The translations under genes were made by a program, and so were the position numbers. The notes under the pieces are model-generated. The model saw nothing but the letters and a program-made list of their open reading frames with translations, ran no database searches and was not told where the DNA came from. Below, piece by piece: positions 8,639-15,000 of a DNA stretch of 15,000 bases. Numbering within the stretch: position 1 is the stretch's first letter; each line of letters opens with the position of its first letter. The DNA is from Theodoxus fluviatilis (lineage: Eukaryota; Mollusca; Gastropoda; Cycloneritida; Neritidae): contig JAWQFJ010000498.1 of assembly GCA_034096865.1 (NCBI GenBank), positions 234,057 through 249,056 of the forward strand, in the 5' to 3' direction.

Positions 8639-8969
8639 TCTCAAAGGAACAACAGATGTTGTATACTTAATGAGATGCAGGTGCCCTGGAAACCATAAAT
8701 ATTGCAAGCATCGATCTGAACTTTATAACGTAACACATGTTGCAATGCTCTAAGGCTGGATTTACTTTGGAAGTCCTGTATCTTACGTGCTGTGCTGTGG
8801 AATGTCGCCTATGGTATGATGTTTGTGTCAGATAAAGTACTGCTCACCTTGAGAACATCCTTATCTTTGTTGGCATTGTGCTGGCTCCCATTGTTCATAT
8901 TCTACTTGTGTGGAACGTCTGCTTGCTGTGGGACAGCATAAGTCATTCCAAAGTTGTTCATGATTTCTT
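8639..8969. other. unassigned stretch
   Basis: No supported gene. It lies 0.25-0.55 kb upstream of the inferred exon at 9212 and could be intron or promoter-distal sequence of that gene. Confidence 0.3.
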
Positions 8970-9118
8970 GAGAGAGAGAGAGAGAGCAAGAGAGAGCGTG
9001 TTTGTGTGTGAGCGCATACAAGTGTGCATGTGTGTGTGTGCATGTGTGTGTGTGCACATGTGTTGGTGCGTGCATGTAAACATTGTGTGTGTGTGTCTGT
9101 GTGTGTCTCACTGTCTGT
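8970..9118. repeat. (GA)n and (GT)n compound microsatellite
   Basis: A GA tract (8970-8998) is followed by about 115 bp of GTGTGTGCATG-like alternating purine/pyrimidine sequence, a type that can adopt Z-DNA. It lies about 95 bp left of the splice acceptor near 9211. The open frames over it are shadows. Confidence 0.93.
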
Positions 9119-9211
9119 GCGTTTGCCTGTATGTGTTTTAAACAAAATTTTAGTGACAATGGTAGTGATGAAGGTGAAATTGTCTTCTTATGATTCTCCT
9201 CTGTCTTCCAG

Positions 9212-9442
9212 ATGTGTGTGAAACTGTCTTGAACCCACTACTGCCAGGATCTACAGAAGCCTCAGTTTGGGCTGGACTCCCGTGCAAGTGTTGGTGTGAG
9301 CACAGGGTGCTAATGACATTCTTTCTGTGAGAGACTACTCATCACTGTGGCCTAACACTCTGTGTCTGAGATCGAAGCACTGCGCAAGCAGTGTTGGTGA
9401 CGGAGCTCTTCAAGTGGCTTTGTACCTTGCTGGAAATCAGTC
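9212..9442 (+). promoter_or_regulatory. inferred 5' untranslated part of first visible exon, with short upstream ORFs
   Basis: A good acceptor, ctgtcttccag, ends at 9211. If used, the exon runs 9212-9517 with 231 nt of leader before the main ATG at 9443. The leader holds at least two short upstream frames: ATG at 9212-9232 (seven codons with stop) and ATG at 9313-9330 (six codons with stop). An in-frame TGA at 9398-9400 precedes the main start. Transcription could instead begin inside this stretch. Confidence 0.4.
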
Positions 9443-9517
9443 ATGGAGTCCAAGACAAACAGCAAGCAGGAGGAGGAGGTTGCCTCCACTCACCGAATGT
9501 CCTTTGTGCCTGTCAAG
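9443..9517 (+). CDS. coding exon 1: cytoplasmic tail of pectin-acetylesterase/Notum-like membrane protein
   Basis: Twenty-five codons starting MESKTNSKQEEEV and ending at an excellent donor, CAAG|GTAGGT, in phase 0. The start is the first ATG after an in-frame TGA (9398-9400). Joined to the exon at 12635 the frame continues without a break: the last codon here is AAG (Lys25) and the next is GTC. The peptide is hydrophilic and acidic/lysine-rich, with no signal peptide, as expected for the cytoplasmic tail of a type II membrane protein. Support comes from the phase match and splice sites rather than from homology of this short exon. Confidence 0.7.
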
Positions 9518-10052
9518 GTAGGTCTTCATCCTGGCACTCGACTCTCATCCATCCATCTTCTCTGGATTTCTTCCATGTGGTAATACTTTTTTTAAAGGGG
9601 GTTTAGTTTTTTTCTCTCTTTGTTTTATTCATAAAATTGTTAAGCATGTGTGATGCATGCTTGATAATGAAAAGAAGAAAAACATTTACATAGGATTTTT
9701 GTCAGCAACTTGTATGCTCAGCAAGATGGGGAAAACGATACAGTGGAAGAGGTAAAGACAAAAATTAGACCCAGCACAACAAAATCTGTTGCTTGTTAAT
9801 ATTCCAGGCATAACTTGTCTAGACAAAGCACTGCACATCGGCAACAGTGTGAAGAGCCTTATCAGCAACAAGCAGAACTACTCCACTTGTCATTACAAGT
9901 TAACTGTGCAGGAATAAGAATTTAACTGAATTGAATTCTCTCACCTGTCGATGTGTCATGCCCAAAATCTCTTTTCCAGCATTGAAATGCACCAGGAAAA
10001 CTAAATGTATGCACAAAACCTAACTCCACTCAAAGCATACTTGATGCCATAC

Positions 10053-10291
10053 TGGGCCCGTATTCACAACGGCGATTTATCGGCGATTTATTTTAACTCC
10101 GATTTATCTCTAAACTCAGACGATTCCAACTGCCTGTTCCGCTCTCCCTTGGCTGGAAACCAGTATATATAGCAAAGCGCAACCTAGGATTCTCTGACGA
10201 GAGTACCTTATCTAACCGATCAAGATAACGCGGGGCTAGGGGATAAATCGAGTGTTGAAAAGATAAATCGCCGTTGTGAATACGGGCCCTG
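10053..10291. mobile_element. 237-bp MITE with 28-bp perfect terminal inverted repeats
   Basis: The ends are identical inverted 28-mers starting GGGCCCGTATTCACAACGGC (10054-10081 and 10262-10289). The flanking triplet TAC occurs on both sides (10050-10052 and 10292-10294), one unmatched base outside each repeat. A 3-bp duplication and a GGGC-type end fit PIF/Harbinger-like MITEs, but the assignment is an inference. The inner 180 bp has no coding capacity. CGATTTAT motifs repeat inside both arms. Confidence 0.85.
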
Positions 10292-10643
10292 TACTTTTAA
10301 TATGAAATATAGTATTCATAATGTAATAACACGTACACTAAGATAAAAAGGAGAAATTTCAATTTTGTATAAATACAATAACTGAATAAGTCATGCAATG
10401 TCTGCAACATCTCCTCTGATTTTTATGACACTGCACACATGTCTTGCTGGTAAAATGGTGAGCGAGTGATTGGTGTTTTTTAATCTGTCATTCTTTCTTC
10501 TTTTTTTGACTGGAAGGTACTTGCAGTGATGTTTTTGGGTGGGTGACCAGTTTGTTGTCGCATATAGGTTGGGCTTGATTTTCCAGAGTATTTAAACACA
10601 TGGTTGGATTTCAGTGTTATCTGTCCTGATGCCCCCTGGTAGC

Positions 10644-11501
10644 ATTTTTGACTCACATGCAAAGCAAAAGTGAGTCTATGTACTGAGCCGTGTCGTCCGT
10701 CCGTCCGTCCGTCCGGGCGTCCGGGCGTAAAAAACTTAAACGTTGGATTTTTCTCGGAGACTATTAAGTCTATCAACACCAAATGTGGCATGATGGTGTA
10801 TGATGACAAGGCCTCAAAAAACATACACAGTGACTTGACCTTGCTTCAAGGTCAAGGTCACAGGAGCCATAAATGTGGTCTAAAAAACAGTCATTTTTCA
10901 CATTTTCCCAATTTTCTCCCACGTTATTGAGAATGGCGACCTTAGCTACAAGTGGTATATAGGTCAAAGCAAGCCCTATCTTTTGATACCAGTTTGGTTG
11001 ACCTTGCTTCAAGGTCAAGGTCACAGGAGCTCTTCAAAGTTGGTTGTATACATATTTTGAAGTGACCTTGTACCCTGAACTATGGAAGATAACTGTTTCA
11101 AACTTAATAATTATGTGGGGCACATGTTATACTTTCATCATGAGACACATTTGGTCACATATCATCAAGGTCAAGGTCACTTTGACCCTTATGAAATGTG
11201 ACCAAAATGGGGTAGTGAACCACTAAAAGTGACTATATCTCATGGTAGAAAGTGCCAATAAGCACCATTGTGCTTTCTATGTCTTGAATTAACAGCTTTG
11301 TGTTGCATGACCTTGGATGACCTTGACCTTGGGTCAAGGTCACATGTATTTTGGTAGGGAAAATGTGTAAAGCATTTCTTTGTGTATGATGTCATTGGTA
11401 GGTTTAGTTGTTTGACCTTGACCTTGAAGGTCACCTGAAGGTCAAGGTCATATAAAGGTCAAGGTCAAGCATGTGAGTCGTATGGGCTTTGCCCTTCTTG
11501 T
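10644..11501. mobile_element. 858-bp AGGTCA-rich interspersed element
   Basis: It is flanked by tggtagc (10637-10643) and tggttgc (11502-11508), a 7-bp target duplication with one mismatch. Copy A has a single tggtagc at the matching point. Both ends carry the inverted 11-mer GACTCACATGC (10650-10660) / GCATGTGAGTC (11469-11479), and the left end adds a second gtgagtc, giving a potential hairpin. Inside are a (CCGT)n tract (10693-10727) and more than 20 AAGGTCA/TGACCTT motifs, many in tandem. A 33-bp block is repeated exactly at 10835-10867 and 10998-11030. No transposase or reverse transcriptase frame is present. The repeat type resembles families common in mollusc genomes; I do not know an established class. 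Confidence 0.8.
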
Positions 11502-11514
11502 TGGTTGCTTCGGG

Positions 11515-12297
11515 CCGCCCCTGGCTGAGCTACTGGAGCAGGTCCCTGGCTGAGCTACTGGAGCAGGCCCCTGGCTGAGCTACTGGAGCAGGCCCCTGAC
11601 TGAGCTACTGGAGCAGGACCCTGGCTGAGCTACTGGAGCAGGCCCCTGGCTGAGCTACTGGAGCATGACCCTGGCTGAGCTACTGGAGCAGGCCCCTGGC
11701 TGAGCTACTGGAGCAGGACCCTGGCTGAGCTACTGGAGCAGGCCCCTGGCTGAGCTACTGGAGCAGGCCCCTGGCTGAGCTACTGGAGCAGGCCCTGGCT
11801 GAGCTACTGGAGCAGGCCCCTGGCTGAGCTACTGGAGCAGGACCCTGGCTGAGCTACTGGAGCAGGACCCTGGCTGAGCTACTGGAGCAGGCTCCTGACT
11901 GAGCTACTGGAGCAGGACCCTGGCTGAGCTACTGGAGCAGGCTCCTGACTGAGCTACTGGAGCAGGCCCCTGGCTGAGCTACTGGAGCAGGCCCCTGGCT
12001 GAGCTACTGGAGCAGGCCCCTGGCTGAGCTACTGGAGCAGGCCCCTGACTGAGCTACTGGAGCAGGCTCCTTGGGCTGAGCTACTGGAGCAGGCCCCTGG
12101 CTGAGCTACTGGAGCAGGCCCCTGACTGAGCTACTGGAGCAGGCCCCTGGCTGAGCTACTGGAGCAGGCCCCTGGCTGAGCTACTGGAGCAGGCCCCTGG
12201 CTGAGCTACTGGAGCAGGCCCCTGGCTGAGCTACTGGAGCAGGCCCCTGGCTGAGCTACTGGAGCAGGACCCTGGCTGAGCTACTGGAGCAGGTCCT
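11515..12297. repeat. 25-bp minisatellite, about 31 units
   Basis: The consensus unit is ggctgagctactggagcaggcccct. Variants at the junction read gcccc, gaccc, gtccc and gctcc, and some units have ctgactgag. One unit is 24 bp and one, near 12066, is longer. A two-unit block (gaccc unit followed by a gctcc/ctgac unit) is repeated near 11866-11965, indicating block duplication. The period is not a multiple of three and the array is intronic, so it is not protein-coding. Confidence 0.97.
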
Positions 12298-12634
12298 GAA
12301 AGTCCGGCAGCCAGGGGTTTCAGCTGATGAGGGGGCATCCAGTGGCTCTTGCTGTGTGTAACTCACCACCCCACTGTGTCATGCACATGCACATGCAAAG
12401 ATGTTCCTCCTGGGGTTTGCATTCAGATGTTTTGAAAATACACCTCATGGGAACAACATTCACAGGAAGCACATTGCATACAAACTGTCTTGAACCATGC
12501 ACATTTGCCCACCTGAGGCAGCTTTCTTGCACTGGGCGTGACCTACGCAGGAGCAAATTTGCTCGCACAGTAACTTACTTTGCACTTTACTTTGCTGTCT
12601 GTAAAGCAGCCTGCTGATCTTTTTCTGATTCCAG

Positions 12635-12884
12635 GTCTCCCGCCCCCAACTGCTGCCACCCATCATGTGCTCAAGACGGCTCTACGTCCAGTTGGGTTTC
12701 CTTCTCCTCCTTGTCCTCATCATCGTTCTGCTGCGCTCCATCTCCAACATGCGCGTCACCTTCGTACACATCCACATGGAGTCCGACACAGATGGGGAGC
12801 TGGTTGTCATTCCTGAGGAGTTTGCTGCAGCTCGAGGGGCCTTCTGTCTGGATGGGTCTCCACCTGCCTTCTACATCCGCTACG
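12635..12884 (+). CDS. coding exon 2: membrane anchor and start of pectin-acetylesterase/Notum-like domain
   Basis: A 250-nt exon between tttttctgattccag and G|GTGGGT, in phase 0 in and phase 1 out. With exon 1 it gives residues 26-108 plus one base. The charged RR at 39-40 precedes a leucine/valine/isoleucine segment (about 41-58), a type II signal anchor that puts the N-terminus in the cytoplasm. Residues 96-108 read CLDGSPPAFYIRY, the conserved opening of the pectinacetylesterase/Notum alpha/beta-hydrolase family (Notum: CNDGSPAGYY). Notum removes the lipid from Wnt; other animal members are poorly characterised. The catalytic Ser/Asp/His exons lie right of the window, so I would not name it NOTUM. 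Reading past the donor meets a TAG at 12911. Confidence 0.78.
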
Positions 12885-13070
12885 GTGGGTGCTGGTTGTG
12901 TGGTGATGACTAGCTCACTTCACCTCGCCTCATCCCACCCCACTCTCTCACTGCTCCACCTGGCAGGTTTCATTATATTGCAGACTGCAGTTTCCCTCTT
13001 ACACCCAATCATTCATAAAAAATAAACAGTCAACCAGGGGCCCTAAAACAGTTTGCACAAAGAGTTCAAC
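12885..13070 (+). other. start of intron 2
   Basis: It begins GTGGGT. If the donor is skipped, the frame adds nine codons and stops at 12911-12913, and an AATAAA lies at 13021-13026, so a prematurely ended transcript is conceivable. No further exon of the hydrolase domain (for example a GGWC motif) is seen up to 15000. Confidence 0.5.
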
Positions 13071-13076
13071 TTTATT
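13071..13076 (-). promoter_or_regulatory. possible poly(A) signal, minus strand
   Basis: AATAAA on the minus strand, followed by gttgaactctttgtgc with a T/GT-rich element. It could end a minus-strand transcript coming from the candidate exon near 13.8 kb or farther right, which would be antisense to the hydrolase gene's intron. Confidence 0.3.
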
Positions 13077-13735
13077 TCAATCTAAAACAGTAAAAAAATG
13101 TATAAGAAAATCCTTATTTCCAAAGTTATTGATAATTGATGTTCACAGACACTATATCCTGAAACCACAAAAAATGCTTTTACAACTTCAGTGCATCATG
13201 ACTGCTACAAAATGTTGTTTGGAAGCAACCAATGACAATCATCTTTGACATACACTATGTACACCTTAAGAAAAATAGTAAACTTGCAATAAAAGTGACA
13301 ACATTGATCAGAATGATGGTTGACAGATAAATGACGCTTATTTAGAATAATTTGGTCTTTACCGTTTCCTGTAAACCTCAGGAGTCATCACTAGATAAAC
13401 AAATCATTTTAAAATTGAAAACAAACATCTATAAGTATAAATCATATCCACGTAACAGATAGATATTTGGCTCAACCATAATGACATGGGTGGACTCAAA
13501 CGAACCCCCCCAAAAAAAAAGAAAAAGAAAAGAAAACGGGGTATAACTCGCAGTTACTTGCATAGAGGAAAACAATCCCAAACTTCTTCAATTTCATTAC
13601 AACCTAACTTATGGCCATAGAAACGCAATCAGAAATGCATACATGCAAGCTTTAAGGGGGCACACGGCCTTTGCTACTTCGTAAAAAATCATCAAAAATC
13701 GAGTTTTGAGTTTAACACAGAAATATCTCACTTAC
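13077..13735. other. AT-rich stretch, possible minus-strand 3'UTR or intron
   Basis: No open frame of note. It contains a short C-run then A/G-rich tract (13504-13540). On the minus strand it would lie between a donor at 13735 and the AATAAA at 13076. Confidence 0.3.
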
Positions 13736-13851
13736 CTAAGACAAACGCTGAAAATCCGTGTGAATGCGTCGCTTTGTCGAATGTTAGCTTGACGAAAATT
13801 GTCTACAGATACCACAACACTCTTTTTATTTCTTTTGCCTAAAAACCTCAT
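13736..13851 (-). CDS. candidate minus-strand exon, unknown product
   Basis: On the minus strand an ATG at 13851 opens a frame of 38 codons beginning MRFLGKRNKKSVVVSVDNFR. It ends at a textbook donor, CTTAG|GTAAGTG (13736/13735). The frame is open upstream to a TGA at 13882-13884. Basic N-terminus, then mixed hydrophobic sequence; no family recognised. An open frame this short is weak evidence. The donor is the better part. Confidence 0.25.
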
Positions 13852-14420
13852 TTCCAATGAAGATAATCGGTAAAGTGATGTTCAAAAGCAAAAATAACAA
13901 AGAAAAAGCATGTGACATGTGACATTAGGCCTTGGTTATCCAACAGCACACATGTGTTTTTTCCGACAAACGGTTGCTGGTTTTATGCTAGAAAATTTTC
14001 CATTCAGCTTATTATGCTTTTATTTCATTTTTTTTAATTGACTCAAAATCTAAGTCTGTGTGTTAATTGAGTTTCAAAAGCCATTGTAATGATTTTTGGG
14101 GGTTAATTTTTATTTTGCATTCTAACTTTGAAATTGGGTCAACCAAGCAGAAGGAAATGTTGTCTGTCTTTATTCACACGTTCGCTTCGAATAACTCACT
14201 CAAACAAATGCTCAAACTCAAACTTTTTAGCTTTTATTTTTCCATTTGTATTACAAATACAGTACTTTAGCATGAAATGCAAATGCAATTATGAAAATCA
14301 ACACCGAGAACTAGTAATTTGAAGGCAAAGTTTACACACATCAAAGAAGCTGAATATCGTGAAACCTGCCACCTGCTCTGCTCTGTTTGGCTGTGTTCTG
14401 CTGCACTCCAGTAACTGGGC
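13852..14420. other. unassigned AT-rich stretch
   Basis: No supported gene or repeat. The plus-strand frames at 14067-14270 and 14128-14322 overlap in different frames and have no recognised motif. Confidence 0.35.
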
Positions 14421-14421
14421 A

Positions 14422-14700
14422 CGTTTGTTAGGCTCAAAATCTCGAGATTCTCCCTGAATGGCTAGTCGAGGGCGAGCGAGACGCTCCTACAGCTATAAAA
14501 AACGGCCAATCATCAACTGGCAAGCGGAAGAACTTGGCTGCGTCCTGGCGCCGGAGTCAGTGAAGAGGTTGCCGAAAGACGAAATTACTGGCGATACAGA
14601 TATCACATCAGTTTTTCACTTGATAGAACACACCATGATGTCATATCGAATGGCACGGGAACTTTTTAAACGAAATAAAGCAACCTGGGTTCAACTGTAG
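14422..14700 (+). CDS. 80-codon open frame of a repeated MASR-type family, unknown function
   Basis: The leader cgtttgttaggc (14422-14433) lies 24 nt before the ATG at 14458. The 80-residue frame begins MASRGRARRSYSYKKRP, a strongly basic start, then becomes mixed and acidic (about 21-50) and ends ELFKRNKATWVQL. No signal peptide, membrane segment or known motif. The first 13 residues and the leader recur at 6245-6370 on the opposite strand with several synonymous differences, and the leader alone recurs at 4628-4720. That pattern suggests a once-coding repeated unit, either a small gene family or the 5' end of a mobile-element gene. The coding part is 14458-14700; it may be a first exon rather than a whole gene. 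Confidence 0.38.
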
Positions 14701-15000
14701 ACAATTTTGTCGAAAATGTTAGGCCTCGATTATCTCAATCAATTCAAGGGACATTATTCATAGAGCATACATAAACAGTGTTGTGTGTTTGCAAGCGATA
14801 TAAATCTTTTCAGCAGTGTATATCCAGAAATAACCTTTACACCTACTCCTCAAAATATACAAATGAACACTCGAACAGCAAATACTTCCATGTACGAACA
14901 CTTTTCTATTGTTGAACCTTGAGAAGCACATTATAGGCACTGCCATCTATCAGCGGCATCCGAATCGGCACGGTCTCAACCATTTTGGCTCATGGCAGGT
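14701..15000. other. unassigned right edge
   Basis: AT-rich with no supported gene. The minus-strand frame at 14758-14946 has no recognised motif. Confidence 0.35.

Larger units (their letters stand above)
10535..12365 (+). repeat. long copy B of the two-copy repeat, interrupted and expanded
   Basis: The left part (10535-10643) and right part (11502-12365) align in order with copy A at 8187-8420. Between them sits the AGGTCA-rich element with its target duplication, and a single 25-bp unit of copy A is replaced by a long array. Without those two changes B would be about 0.2 kb, like A. Confidence 0.72.
9518..12634 (+). other. intron 1 (about 3.1 kb), repeat-loaded
   Basis: It is bounded by GTAGGT (9518) and tttttctgattccag (ending 12634), a GT-AG intron in phase 0. 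Contents in order are AT-rich sequence, a MITE (10053-10291), repeat copy B split by the AGGTCA-rich element, and the 25-bp minisatellite. 9518-10052, 10292-10534 and 12366-12634 show nothing else I can support. Confidence 0.7.

Noticed and set aside
8462..8753. Polyhistidine and polytryptophan frames
   Set aside because: They are readings of the (ACC)n microsatellite.
8861..9221. Cysteine/valine-rich and histidine/threonine-rich frames resembling small secreted peptides
   Set aside because: They are produced by the (GT)n and (GA)n repeats.
9327..9606. Open frames of 64 and 71 codons overlapping exon 1
   Set aside because: They are in other frames. The frame starting at 9443 is the one that splices in phase to the recognisable exon 2.
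13785..14715. 14-base match ctgtagacaatttt, inverted, between the minus-strand candidate exon and the end of the 80-codon frame
   Set aside because: In 15 kb an inverted 14-base match is expected about once by chance, and the match does not extend beyond a few more bases.

Overview
This window looks like nuclear DNA from an invertebrate animal, most likely a mollusc and perhaps a gastropod. It is intron-bearing, AT-rich in long stretches, and full of microsatellites, minisatellites and short transposon-like repeats. The TGACCTTGACCTTG-rich repeat near 10.6-11.5 kb is of a kind I associate with molluscan genomes. The lineage call is an inference; no species can be named from the sequence.

Layout. 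1-3000: AT-rich non-coding DNA holding a 13-bp minisatellite (161-452), a C-rich tract (2233-2319) and two possible plus-strand poly(A) signals. 3000-3630: an unidentified segment followed by a long (CCAT)n array. 3631-3929, minus strand: a full-length 7SL (SRP) RNA gene, the clearest RNA gene here. 3930-7270: a CpG-richer block holding a 984-bp hAT-like non-autonomous transposon with exact ends and a 5-bp target duplication (5128-6121). It also holds two copies of a repeated family with the leader tgtttgttaggc / cgtttgttaggc; a third copy, at 14.4 kb, carries the longest open frame. 7270-9200: AT-rich DNA, one short copy of a two-copy repeat (8187-8420) and several simple repeats.

9212 to the right end: the only protein gene with strong support, on the plus strand. 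A 25-codon first coding exon (9443-9517, donor GTAGGT) splices in frame over a 3.1-kb intron to a 250-nt exon (12635-12884). Together they encode a short cytoplasmic tail, one membrane anchor and the start of a pectin-acetylesterase/Notum-like ectodomain (CLDGSPPAFYIRYG). The catalytic exons lie beyond the window. The intron holds a 237-bp MITE with 28-bp perfect inverted repeats (10053-10291), the 858-bp AGGTCA-rich element (10644-11501) and a 25-bp minisatellite of about 31 units (11515-12297). The 8.2-kb repeat copy lacks both the AGGTCA element and the expansion, so it works as an empty-site reference inside the same window.

12885-15000 is mostly intron or intergenic DNA. It holds a possible minus-strand exon with a GTAAGTG donor (13736-13851), a possible minus-strand poly(A) signal (13071-13076) and an 80-codon open frame (14458-14700) of the repeated family. 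I found no bacterial-type operon, CRISPR array, rRNA or tRNA gene.
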